Notes under the pieces: model-generated
What the model was told of the DNA's origin: nothing
Seen by the model: only the letters and a program-made list of their open reading frames with translations
The model's database searches: none
Shown here: positions 23,085-31,760 of the stretch, piece after piece
Layout of the letters: the number at the start of each line of letters is the position of its first letter
How positions within the stretch are numbered: the first letter of the stretch is position 1
Position numbers and translations under genes: made by a program
From: Holophagae bacterium
GTDB lineage: Bacteria > Acidobacteriota > Thermoanaerobaculia > Thermoanaerobaculales > Thermoanaerobaculaceae
DNA: 33,695 nucleotides
Direction of reading: 5' to 3'
Assembly: GCA_012516935.1 (NCBI GenBank)
Contig: JAAYVZ010000031.1
Location: 1-33,695, forward strand

Positions 23085-23088
<4 letters not shown>
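21988..23088 (-). CDS. ABC-2 type transporter permease (YbhR/YbhS-like), proximal copy
   Basis: A 366-residue inner-membrane permease with the same layout as its neighbour: first helix VVFTLVLMPVALVLIYGYAL, a large extracytoplasmic region (about 45-165), then helices such as LVPGLVAFILMITAVIATALAVV and WLAVVTVLYLLGGLGWGVLIS. The family signature is GTLESLRATPLMALELLIGKTLPYL, and the C-terminal LSGFIFPISSMPEALQWISHIVPARYFLVALRAIVLKG is the same motif as in the other permease. It starts with ATG 23088, overlapping the stop of the second ATPase gene in ATGA, and ends overlapping the start of the distal permease by one base. Two related but non-identical permeases indicate a heterodimeric channel. 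Substrates of YbhFSR-type exporters are drugs or amphipathic compounds, but this cannot be fixed here. Confidence 0.9.
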
Positions 23089-24025
<937 letters not shown>

Positions 24026-24029
<4 letters not shown>

Positions 24030-25450
24030 CGGCCGACCGCTTTCTCGAGCGCCGCCCGTGCCACCCAGGCACCGGCTCGCGCCGCGACCTGCTGCTGCTC
24101 TGCCGCGGCGAGCTGGGCCTCGGCGTCGAGGATCTCGGCCATCGCCGCGAGGCCGGCCGCATGGCGTTCGCGGGCCGCCGACTGGCGGGCGGTGGCAGCT
24201 GCTGCTGCGGCGTCCGCGGCGGTAGTAGCGACGAGCGCGGTTGTGAGCTCGCGCACCGCGTCCTCGACCTCGAGGCGGACTCGGCGCTCGAGCTCAGCAA
24301 GCTCGGCGTCGGCGGCCCGCAGTCGGGCGCGGCTAGCGGCTCGATCGGCCCGTGCCTTGCCGCCGTCGAACAGCCTCCAGCCGGCCGATAGCCCGACGCT
24401 CCAAGAGTCGTTCCACTCGTCGGTGATCGGGAAGAAGCGCTGGTTGGGACGGGCCAGGTCCCACTGAGCGCTCGCCGCGAGGCTCGGTCTCGTGGGAGCG
24501 ACGGCGAGCGTCTCGCGGGCGGCAAGAGCGGCGCGGAGGGCTCGGGCCGCCCTGAGCTCGGCTCGGCTGGCGAGAGCCTCGGTCTGGAGCATCGCGAGGT
24601 CGGCCGGCGAGTCGGGCCGCGGTCCGGCGAGCGAGTCGGCAAGCTCGAGCTGGCGCCAGTCGAGGTCGAGCACCGATGCCAGGTGCGCCAAGGCCGCCGA
24701 CTCCGCGGCCTCGGCCCGGACGAGCCCCAGCCTGGCGGTGGCGAGCCGCTCCTCGGCGGCCAAGAGATCGGCGCGCACCGCCATACCGGCGTCAGCGAGC
24801 GCCCTCGTGTCCTCGAGCAGCCGGATGGCGCGCCGCTCCTGCGCCTGGGCCAGCTCCAGGCCGGCTCGGGAGCGCACGGCGTCCCAGTACATCGCTTGGG
24901 CCGCGAAGCACACCTCGGCGAGCGTCTGGGCTGCCCGGGCGCGGGCACCGTCAGCCTCCGAGCTGGAGGCCCGGCGCTGGGCGTCGACGGCACCGCCGGC
25001 GAGCAGCACCTGTTGAACCTGCAAACCCGTACCGTACACCGTCGTGATATTGGGGGCGAGGACGGTGGTCGGTCGGCCTGGGATGGCCAGCGGAAGCACG
25101 AGCTCCGGCACCGAGCTGCGCTGGGCAGCAAAGGCGAAGGTGCCCACGGTTGGCCACCGTGCGGCGTTGGCGGCGCCCACCGCCGCATCCGCCGCCGCGA
25201 CCCGCTCCCGTGCCGCCACGGCGAGCTGCGAGACCGCCAGTGCGCGCTCGGTTGCCGCTGCAGCGTCGAGCCGTACGGGCTCTGCGATCGCGGGCAGCGG
25301 CAGCAGCGACGCCAGAGCGGCAACCAGTATCATCGATCGTAGCCCGTGATCCGTGGCCCGAAACCCGCCCCAAGACCAGCCGCCAGGCCTCACCTCTAGC
25401 CTGCCGAGGAAGCCAGCAGCACGCCACCAGCCACCGGTCGCTTTCGTCAT
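24026..25450 (-). CDS. TolC-family outer-membrane efflux channel of the ABC exporter
   Basis: A 474-residue outer-membrane factor. The structure is mostly long Ala- and Arg-rich coiled coils, as in TolC barrels: two repeats of helices with strands YGTGLQVQQVLLAGGAVDAQRRA and WSVGLSAGWRLFDGGKARADRA marking the two beta-barrel inserts. It should connect the permease/adaptor complex to the outside. The ATG at 25450 has GGAGG 7 nt upstream and overlaps the stop of ATPase 1. A second possible start, ATG 25333, directly precedes the clear signal sequence ILVAALASLLPLPAIAEP; the 39 residues before it (Trp- and Gly-rich) are unlike a normal signal peptide n-region, so the start is uncertain. It is unusual that this gene separates the two ATPase genes. 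Confidence 0.88.
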
Positions 25451-26385
25451 CACGCTGCCTCCCCCGCGCTGGCGTCGCGCGTGAGATAAAGGAAGGTGTC
25501 CTCGAGGGTGGGTGGAATGACGCGGATGTCGAGCACCCTGACAGCGGCCGAAGCCAACGTGAGGCGGACCGACTCTTCGGCAGGCCGATCGGCGGAGAGC
25601 CAGACGTGGAGACGGGCCGCGAACGGCTGCACGTCCAGGACGTCGGGCGCCTGGCGGAGCGCCTCGACGGCGCGGCCGCGAGGCTCGGCCAGCACCTCTA
25701 CCACCGTCCCGTGCATGAGCGCGCGGGCTGCGGCCGGCGTAGCGTCAGCCAGCACGCGGCCGCGGTGCATGAGCACAACGCGTGAGCAGCGCTCGGCTTC
25801 ATCGAGATACGGTGTCGCCACGACCAGCGTGAGGCCCTCGGCGACCAGCCCGGCGAGCAGCTTCCAAAGCTCGCGGCGGGTGACCGGGTCGACGCCGGTG
25901 GTGGGCTCGTCGAGGACGAGGACCTGCGGCTCGTGCATCAGGCTGCACGCGAGTGCCAGCTTCTGCTTCATGCCGCCGGACAGGCGATCGGCTTGGCGGT
26001 CACGGAAGGCGGCGAGTCCGACCCGTTCGAGCAGCATCTCGCGTCGCGACCGCCAGCGCTGCACGCCGAGAAGGAGCGCGAAAAACTGCACGTTCTCGTT
26101 CACCGTGAGGTCGCCGTAAAGGGCGAACCTTTGCGCGAGATAGCCGAGTGAGTGGTGGAGCGCCCGCCGGTGTGCCCAGACGTCGTGGCCGAGGACGGTG
26201 ACGCTTCCGGCTGCTGCCCGCTGCAACCCGGCGATCACCCGCAGGGTCGAGGTCTTGCCCGCGCCGTCCGGGCCGATGAGCCCCACCACCTCGCCGCGCT
26301 CCACCGCCAGAGCGATGCTGTCCACTGCCGTCATCGTTCCGTATCTGACGGTCAGGCCGCGAACATCGATCAGCCGCTCGCTCAT
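25450..26385 (-). CDS. ABC transporter ATPase 1 (YbhF N-terminal-half type)
   Basis: A 311-residue ATPase. Walker A is GPDGAGKTS, the Q-loop region is YLAQRFALYGDLTVNEN, the signature is canonical LSGGMKQKLAL, and Walker B is VLVLDEPTTGVDP. The H-loop is altered: the usual TTHYxDEAE reads ATPYLDEAE, so the switch histidine is replaced by proline. In the dimer with ATPase 2, this gene supplies a good signature but a Walker/H set lacking the switch residue. This matches the first half of E. coli YbhF, where the histidine is likewise missing. It overlaps the adaptor stop in ATGA and the TolC start by one base. Confidence 0.93.
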   Translation of the reverse strand: MSERLIDVRGLTVRYGTMTAVDSIALAVERGEVVGLIGPDGAGKTSTLRVIAGLQRAAAGSVTVLGHDVWAHRRALHHSLGYLAQRFALYGDLTVNENVQFFALLLGVQRWRSRREMLLERVGLAAFRDRQADRLSGGMKQKLALACSLMHEPQVLVLDEPTTGVDPVTRRELWKLLAGLVAEGLTLVVATPYLDEAERCSRVVLMHRGRVLADATPAAARALMHGTVVEVLAEPRGRAVEALRQAPDVLDVQPFAARLHVWLSADRPAEESVRLTLASAAVRVLDIRVIPPTLEDTFLYLTRDASAGEAA

Positions 26386-27383
26386 CTCCCGCTTCCCTTC
26401 TCCTTGTTTCCCGTCCCCTGGAAGTACGCGTCGGCCGGCATTCCCGGCTTGAAGACCCCTTCCCGGTTATCGAGAGCGAGCTTGACCTTGAACACGAGCT
26501 TGGCACGCTCCTCGGGGGTCTGGACGTTCTTGGGCGTGAACTCCGCCACCTTGGCGATGTACGAGACCGTCCCCTCGAAGGCGTCGGTGTGCCCGTCAGC
26601 CTGCACGGTCACGCGCTCGCCCAGGTGAATCTGCGCCAGCGAAGGCTCGTCGACATAGACCGTCAGCCACGGCTGGTCGAGGTCGGTGAGCACCGCGAGC
26701 AGCGCGCCGGGGGCCAGAATCTCCCCCGGCTCCGCTGTCCGCTGGGTGATCACGCCGTTGCGGGGCGCAACGACGGTGGCGTCGGCGCGGCGCTGCTCGA
26801 CCGTGGCCACGAGTGCCGCCGCAGCGTCACGCTGGGCACGGGCCTGGGCGATCTCCTGCGGACGCGGGCCGGCGATTGCTTTCGCTTGCTCGGCCTGGGC
26901 CGCAGCCAGCGCGTGGTCGAGCACCGCCATGCGGGTGCGAGCATCGTCCCTGGCTTTCTCCGTGGCCGTTCCGCGGGACGCGAGCCCGTCGAGGCACTCG
27001 ACGTCGCGGCGGGCAGCCGCGAGATCGGCCCCGAGGCGTGCCACCTCGGCGGCCACCCGATCGAGGTCCTCGCGGCGGGTGCCGGCTGCAAGAAGCGCCA
27101 GCCGTGCCTCGGCCGCCGCCAGCTCCCCGCGAGCACGGGCGAGGTCGTTGTCGATGTCCACTGTCTCGAAGCGCGCCACGACCTCGCCGGCGTGCACCGA
27201 AGCACCTTCTTGCAACGGTAGCTCGGCGAGGCGACCGCCGATCTTGGCGGCGATCCGGACCTCGGTGGCCTCGACGTGGCCGGAGGCGTGGATGCGGGAG
27301 CTCTCGCGAGGTTGCGCGCACCCGATGAGCGCGCCGACGGTGAGAATCAGACAGAGCGTGGCGGGTTTGGGGTGCTGGCTCAC
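26382..27383 (-). CDS. HlyD-family periplasmic adaptor lipoprotein (YbhG-like)
   Basis: A 333-residue membrane-fusion protein that bridges the inner-membrane transporter and TolC. Residues 1-22 are a lipoprotein signal: hydrophobic LCLILTVGALIGC with the lipobox LIGC. The barrel/lipoyl half starts SGHVEATEVRIAAKIGGRLAELPLQEGASVHAGEVVARFE. A long coiled-coil hairpin (about 80-200) is Ala/Arg-rich. The second lipoyl half and beta-barrel contain VVAPRNGVITQRTAEPGEILAPGALLAVLTDLDQPWLTVYVDE. The domain order and the IAKVAEFTPKNVQTPEERAKLVFKVK segment match YbhG. It overlaps TetR and ATPase 1 by ATGA. It probably loses its signal peptide and is lipidated at the cysteine. Confidence 0.92.
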   Translation of the reverse strand: MSQHPKPATLCLILTVGALIGCAQPRESSRIHASGHVEATEVRIAAKIGGRLAELPLQEGASVHAGEVVARFETVDIDNDLARARGELAAAEARLALLAAGTRREDLDRVAAEVARLGADLAAARRDVECLDGLASRGTATEKARDDARTRMAVLDHALAAAQAEQAKAIAGPRPQEIAQARAQRDAAAALVATVEQRRADATVVAPRNGVITQRTAEPGEILAPGALLAVLTDLDQPWLTVYVDEPSLAQIHLGERVTVQADGHTDAFEGTVSYIAKVAEFTPKNVQTPEERAKLVFKVKLALDNREGVFKPGMPADAYFQGTGNKEKGSGR

Positions 27384-28033
27384 TGGTCTCCTCCCTCCGC
27401 CGGGCGGGCGGCGATGCCGAACAGCAGGATGTCGGTGATGCGGCGGGCGATCTCGTCCGGGGGTGGAAGCGGCGACGGTATCGCCGCACCGGCGGCGGCG
27501 AAGCGCTCGCTAAACCGTAGGGTGTTGGCAATGAAGACGGCGCTGGCGATGATGATGAGGTGGGCGACCAGCGGGTCGATGTGGCGGAGCTCGCCAGCCG
27601 CCTGTCCCTCGAGCACGATCGTGCGGGTGAGGCCGAGCACGCCGACCATGCGGCGCAGCACCGACATCGAGAGGTGGGTACCACCAGCGGCGATCTCGCG
27701 CATCATGATCTGCGGGTAGGCGGGGCGCTGCACCGCGAGGGCAAGGAGGGTGTCCTGCATGGCGCGCAGCTTGTCAGCCGGCGTCGCCGCTTGGGCGATG
27801 CGCTCGCTGAGCACCTCTTCGACATGGGAGATGAATCCGGCGACGACCGCACCATACAGAGCGGCCTTGTCCCCCACATGGTAGTAGAGCATCGCCTTGT
27901 TGACGCCGGCGCGCCGGGCGATCTCATCCACCCTAGCTCCGTCATAACCGTGCTCCGCGAACGCCTCGGCGGCCGCGGTGAGGATTCGCTCGCGCGGCGA
28001 ACCCTCCCGTTCCTCAGTGCGCTGTCTTGGCAT
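27380..28033 (-). CDS. TetR-family regulator of the ABC exporter operon
   Basis: A 217-residue repressor. The N-terminal domain is typical TetR: RERILTAAAEAFAEHGYDGARVDEIARRAGVNKAMLYYHVGDKAALY, with the helix-turn-helix at about 32-51. The C-terminal ligand domain (about 70-200) is hydrophobic and helical, with the CerR/DUF1956-like spacing seen in regulators of YbhGFSR-type pumps. The ATG at 28033 is chosen because GGAG lies 6 nt upstream; ATG 28045 and the TTG at 28054 have no ribosome site and fall in the operator. It is the first gene of the operon, overlapping the adaptor start in ATGA, so it should regulate itself and all six following genes. A 33-bp palindrome overlaps its promoter. 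Confidence 0.93.
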   Translation of the reverse strand: MPRQRTEEREGSPRERILTAAAEAFAEHGYDGARVDEIARRAGVNKAMLYYHVGDKAALYGAVVAGFISHVEEVLSERIAQAATPADKLRAMQDTLLALAVQRPAYPQIMMREIAAGGTHLSMSVLRRMVGVLGLTRTIVLEGQAAGELRHIDPLVAHLIIIASAVFIANTLRFSERFAAAGAAIPSPLPPPDEIARRITDILLFGIAARPAEGGDQ

Positions 28034-28045
28034 TGCGATCTCCAT

Positions 28046-28078
28046 AACTAACAAGACGGTTTAACCGACTCGTTAGTT
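28046..28078. promoter_or_regulatory. 33-bp palindromic operator for the TetR protein
   Basis: Outer arms AACTAAC (28046-28052) and GTTAGTT (28072-28078) frame an inner palindrome CGGTT-T-AACCG. Measured around the central T (28062), all but two base pairs of the 33-bp stretch are symmetrical. It overlaps the -10 box and the 5' leader of tetR, so bound repressor would block transcription. Confidence 0.65.
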
Positions 28079-28105
28079 TTACCCCATTCGTATGTCGGCT
28101 GTCAA
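28076..28105 (-). promoter_or_regulatory. Promoter of the tetR-exporter operon
   Basis: On the minus strand, TTGACA (28100-28105) is followed after 18 bp by TAAAAC (28076-28081). The -35 is perfect and the -10 matches four of six. The -10 overlaps the right arm of the operator. Confidence 0.5.
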
Positions 28106-28279
28106 GCCCCCTGCCGAAAGCCGCGCATCCGGACACCGGCGACCACGAAGCCGGGGCAGAAGGGGGCGCCGGATCGTGAAGGGTTGCCGCCACTGTGGCG
28201 ACGCCGCGCTACCATGCAAGTGAGTCGCGAGTGTCTGGTGGCGACGGCGGTGCGAGCGCTCGCGACTTCGGGAGGCGCC

Positions 28280-28945
28280 ATGTCAGCACGTGCGACCACG
28301 GTGCTGGTGATCTCGAGGCAGCTCGGCAGCGGTGGCGTGTTCGTTGGGAGAGCGGTGGCCGGACGGTGCGGCATGGCGTTCGTCGACCGGGAGATCCTGC
28401 AGTCTGCCGCGCGTACCCTCGACCTCGCTGAGGGTGAGGTGGAGCTCCGGGAGGAGCGTGCTGCCTCGGTATGGGATCGCGTGTTGGGGGCGTTTGCCCT
28501 CTCGGCTCCCGAGGGAACGTACGTGCCGCTGGGCGCGCCGCCGCTTTACGAGGAGGAGCTGTTCCGGGTCGAAAGCCGGATCATTCGCGAGACGGCCGCT
28601 CGCACCGACGCAGTGATCGTGGGGCGGGGCGGCTTCCACGTGTTGGCCGGCCACCCGGGCCTCGTGTCGGTGGCCCTGCGCGCCGACCGCGATTGGCGCA
28701 TCCGCCGGGTGATGGAGCTGTCAGGTCTCGACCTGGCCACCGCCGCCGCCCGGGTCGACTCCTCCGACAACGACCGAGCGCGGTTCATCCGCACCTTCAC
28801 GGGACACGACTGGAACGACCTCTCGTGCTATGACCTCTGCCTCGATACTTCGAAGGTCGGGCTGGATCTCGCGGCTCGGCTCGTGACCGAGGTCGTGGCG
28901 GCTCGCCAGCGCCGCGTCCGAAACGGTGGCACCACCACCACCTGA
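28280..28945 (+). CDS. Cytidylate-kinase-like family protein
   Basis: A 221-residue P-loop kinase-like protein of the cytidylate-kinase-like family (Pfam PF13189 type). The N-terminal motif VISRQLGSGGVFVGRAVAGRCG (about 10-31) replaces the standard GxxGxGKS/T Walker A with SRQLGSGG, as usual in this family. FVDREILQSAAR follows, as do a charged helix (EVELREERAA), AVIVGRGGFHVLAG and VALRADRDWRIRRVMELSG, with R-rich lid-like segments. DLCLDTSKVGLDLAARLV is the C-terminal strand-helix. Real nucleotide substrates are unknown; some members are fused to or sit next to membrane proteins. ATG 28280 has GGGAGG 5 nt upstream; upstream codons look like noncoding DNA. It lies alone, divergent from tetR and convergent with the MFS exporter. 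Confidence 0.85.
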   Translation: MSARATTVLVISRQLGSGGVFVGRAVAGRCGMAFVDREILQSAARTLDLAEGEVELREERAASVWDRVLGAFALSAPEGTYVPLGAPPLYEEELFRVESRIIRETAARTDAVIVGRGGFHVLAGHPGLVSVALRADRDWRIRRVMELSGLDLATAAARVDSSDNDRARFIRTFTGHDWNDLSCYDLCLDTSKVGLDLAARLVTEVVAARQRRVRNGGTTTT

Positions 28946-28964
28946 CGCCGACCGCCGCCTCTTC

Positions 28965-30527
28965 CTACTCGCCGACCGCAACCGTCGGTCCGCGCTGGTG
29001 TTCGGGACGGCGCAGCAGCAGCGCCAGCGGCGCGAGCAGGAGGAAGATCAACGCCAGCAGCCGGAAGGCGTCGATGAACGAGATCATTGCTGCTTGTTTC
29101 TGGACCATGCCGAAGGCGGCCGCGAGAGCCTGCCGACCGGCGGTGACCGCGTCGCTGCCCCGGGCGATGAAGGCGCTTTGGAGGTTACGCAGCCACGCCT
29201 GCGCGGCAGGCGAGAAGGGATCGACGTGGCTGCCCAGGATGTTGACGTGTGCCTGCCGGTCACGGGCCAAAAGCGTCTGCACCGCGGCGATCCCCATGCT
29301 CCCGCCGAGGTTGCGCATGAGGTTGAAGACGCTGGTCGCGTTACCCATCTCAGCGCGGGCGATGCCGTCCATCGTGGTCGTGGTGAGGGGTACGAACAAC
29401 AGGCCGAAGGCGATGCCCTGGATGAACTGCGGCCAGGCGAGGTCCCAGAACCCGGCGTCGAGGTTGAGCCAGGAGAGCCACAGCAGGGTGAACCCGCCGA
29501 GCACGAAGCCGAGCGCCAGCAACCGCCGCGGATCGGTGCGGGCGACCAGCAGCCCGACGAGCGGCATGGCAATGAGTGAGCCGACACCACGCGGAGCCAT
29601 CGCGAGCCCGGCTTCGAGCGGTGGGTACCTCATGAGGGTTTGCAGCAGCAGGGGCAGCATCACGAGGGAGCCGAACAGCACGAAGCTCATGAGCGTCACG
29701 AGCACCGTGCCCAAGGTGAACGTCCGGTCTGCGAACACCCGCAGCTTGACCACCGGGTGGGCTACCCGCAGCGTGTGGACGACGAATACGGTCAGACAAA
29801 CGGCAGCTGTGACGAGCAGGCCGATGATCCAGGCAGAGGCGAGCCAGTCCTCTTCCTGGCCTTTATCGAGGGCAATCTGCAAGGCGGCGATCCCCACCGC
29901 CAGGAGGCCAATCCCCCACGCGTCGATGCGCTTTCCCGAGCGGTCAAGGTACGGTGGATCGTGGAGGAACCGGCGCAGCAGCAGGATCGCTACGATGCCG
30001 ACCGGGATGTTGATGTAGAACACCCAGCGCCACGAGTAGTTGTCGGTGAGCCAGCCGCCGAGGACCGGGCCCAGGATCGGCGCCACGACGACGCCGATCC
30101 CGAAAAACCCCATCGCCTTGCCGCGCTCCTGGCGCGGGAACGCCTCGAGCATGATGGCCTGGGAGAGCGGCTGCATGACGCCGCCGCTGGCACCTTGGAC
30201 GATGCGAAAGAGGACGAGCGCCGGGAGGCTCAGCGCCAAGCCACAGAGCAGCGAGGCGGCGGTGAAGGAGGCCACGGAGAGGATGAACAGCCGCTTGCGG
30301 CCAAATAGCGCTGCCAGCCATCCCGTGATCGGCAGGATCACCGCGTTGGCTGCGAGGTACGAGGTCAACGCCCAGGTGGACTCTTCGATCGAGGCGGACA
30401 GGCTGCCAGCCACGTAGGGGAGTGAGATGTTGACCACGGTGGTATCGAGCACCACCATGAAGGTGCCGACCATCACCGAGCCGGCGACCGCCCACGGGTT
30501 CACTGGGGGCTGGTTTTCGGAGTCCAT
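28965..30527 (-). CDS. emrB: DHA2-family (EmrB/QacA) MFS drug exporter
   Basis: A 520-residue, 14-helix proton antiporter of the major facilitator superfamily. Motif C and motif A-type features are readable: VVLDTTVVNISLPYVAGSL (TMS1), WLAALFGRKRLFILS (motif A after TMS2), FRIVQGASGGVMQPL (TMS4, with the R-x-x-Q-G-x-G-x-A/G pattern), GIGVVVAPILGPVLGGWL (motif C in TMS5) and WRWVFYINIPVG (TMS6). These are diagnostic of the DHA2 14-TMS group. It takes a compound from the cytosol or inner membrane and passes it to the adaptor and TolC encoded upstream. ATG 30527 is 3 nt after the emrA stop at 30531. It is the last gene of the second tripartite operon. Confidence 0.95.
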   Translation of the reverse strand: MDSENQPPVNPWAVAGSVMVGTFMVVLDTTVVNISLPYVAGSLSASIEESTWALTSYLAANAVILPITGWLAALFGRKRLFILSVASFTAASLLCGLALSLPALVLFRIVQGASGGVMQPLSQAIMLEAFPRQERGKAMGFFGIGVVVAPILGPVLGGWLTDNYSWRWVFYINIPVGIVAILLLRRFLHDPPYLDRSGKRIDAWGIGLLAVGIAALQIALDKGQEEDWLASAWIIGLLVTAAVCLTVFVVHTLRVAHPVVKLRVFADRTFTLGTVLVTLMSFVLFGSLVMLPLLLQTLMRYPPLEAGLAMAPRGVGSLIAMPLVGLLVARTDPRRLLALGFVLGGFTLLWLSWLNLDAGFWDLAWPQFIQGIAFGLLFVPLTTTTMDGIARAEMGNATSVFNLMRNLGGSMGIAAVQTLLARDRQAHVNILGSHVDPFSPAAQAWLRNLQSAFIARGSDAVTAGRQALAAAFGMVQKQAAMISFIDAFRLLALIFLLLAPLALLLRRPEHQRGPTVAVGE

Positions 30528-30530
30528 CGG

Positions 30531-31760
30531 CTACCTGGTCATCACGGTGGGCACCACCGACATGCCGGGCCGCAACAGGTGCTCGGGGTCCTGACCGCCG
30601 TCGAGCACGATTTTCACCGGCACCCGCTGCACGACCTTGACGTAGTTACCGGTGGCGTTTTCCGGTGGCAGCAGCGAGAAACGGGCTCCGGTCGCGGCGG
30701 CGATGCTGTCGACCCGTCCCCGGTAGCGCCGGCCGTAGGTGTCGACCAGAACGCTGACCGGTTGGCCGGGCTGCATCTTGCGGAGCTGGGTCTCCTTGAA
30801 GTTGGCGGTCACCCAAACGTCGTCGAGCGGCACCACCGCCAGCAGCGGCTGGCCAACCTGGACGACCTGGCCTGGCTCCACCGACTTCTTGCTCACGACA
30901 CCGGAGATCGGGGCCTTGACCGTCGTATACGCGAGGTTGCGCCGGGCCTGCTCGAGGGCGGCACGGGCGAGCTCGACGCGAGCCCTCGCCGAGGCGGCCC
31001 TCGCCTTCGTGACCTCCACCTGCTGTGGTCCGGTTGCCGCAGTGGTCTGCTCGGCGCGGGCCTGCGCCAGCACCCCAGCGGCATTCTCGCGACCTTTCTC
31101 CGCCTCGATCACGGCGGCGCGCGACGCGTCGCCGGCGGCGCGGGTCGCTGCAGCCGCCGCGACGGCGGCATCGTGCTGCTGCTGTGATACTTCGTCCTTG
31201 GCCAGAAGCTGCGTCATCCGCTCGAGGTCGCGTTGGGCTCGGATGTCGTTGGCGGTTGCCTCGTCCAGGCGGGCGCGCGCCGAGACCAGTCGTGCCTCGG
31301 CGGCCGCGAGGCCGGCCAGGGCTCGCTCGACCGCGGCTCCGGCAGCCGAGGACAGGCTCTGCGTCGTGACGGCGGCGATCGGGATCTCGGTCTCCGCGGC
31401 GTTGAGAGCGGCCTCGGCTTCGGCGAAGTCGGCTTCGGCCCGCTGCACCGCCACTCGGAAGTCGGCCGGATCGATCACCACCACCACATCGCCGGAGGTG
31501 ATCTGCTGGTTATCGACGACGTTCACGCTCTGCACGATGCCACTGACCTGCGTCGCGACCGGCACGATGTGACCATCGACCTGGGCGTCGTCGGTGGTCT
31601 CGCGGCCCGCGAAGTGGAACCACGCCACCAGCCCGACCGTGGCGGCGACGACCGCACCGACTATCATGAGCCTGCGGGCTCGCAGCAACATCGATACCCC
31701 TCCTTTTGCAGCCGTCTCGACCCCGACCGCCTCGTGCGCGTCGTTCGTTTCCTGGCTCAC
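30531..31760 (-). CDS. emrA: EmrA-like membrane-fusion adaptor of the second exporter
   Basis: A 409-residue HlyD/EmrA-family adaptor. An N-terminal cytoplasmic tail of about 30 residues precedes one transmembrane helix (about 32-51, RLMIVGAVVAATVGLVAWFHFAG). The periplasmic part opens RETTDDAQVDGHIVPVATQVSGIVQSVNV, the lipoyl half, followed by a long Ala-rich coiled coil (about 95-255) and then APISGVVSKKSVEPGQVVQVGQPLLAVVPLDDVWVTANFKETQL, the second lipoyl half and barrel. These motifs match EmrA and FarA. It starts with GTG 31760, overlapping the TolC stop in GTGA, and is followed by the DHA2 pump after 3 nt. It spans the gap between that pump and the outer-membrane channel. Confidence 0.94.
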   Translation of the reverse strand: MSQETNDAHEAVGVETAAKGGVSMLLRARRLMIVGAVVAATVGLVAWFHFAGRETTDDAQVDGHIVPVATQVSGIVQSVNVVDNQQITSGDVVVVIDPADFRVAVQRAEADFAEAEAALNAAETEIPIAAVTTQSLSSAAGAAVERALAGLAAAEARLVSARARLDEATANDIRAQRDLERMTQLLAKDEVSQQQHDAAVAAAAATRAAGDASRAAVIEAEKGRENAAGVLAQARAEQTTAATGPQQVEVTKARAASARARVELARAALEQARRNLAYTTVKAPISGVVSKKSVEPGQVVQVGQPLLAVVPLDDVWVTANFKETQLRKMQPGQPVSVLVDTYGRRYRGRVDSIAAATGARFSLLPPENATGNYVKVVQRVPVKIVLDGGQDPEHLLRPGMSVVPTVMTR

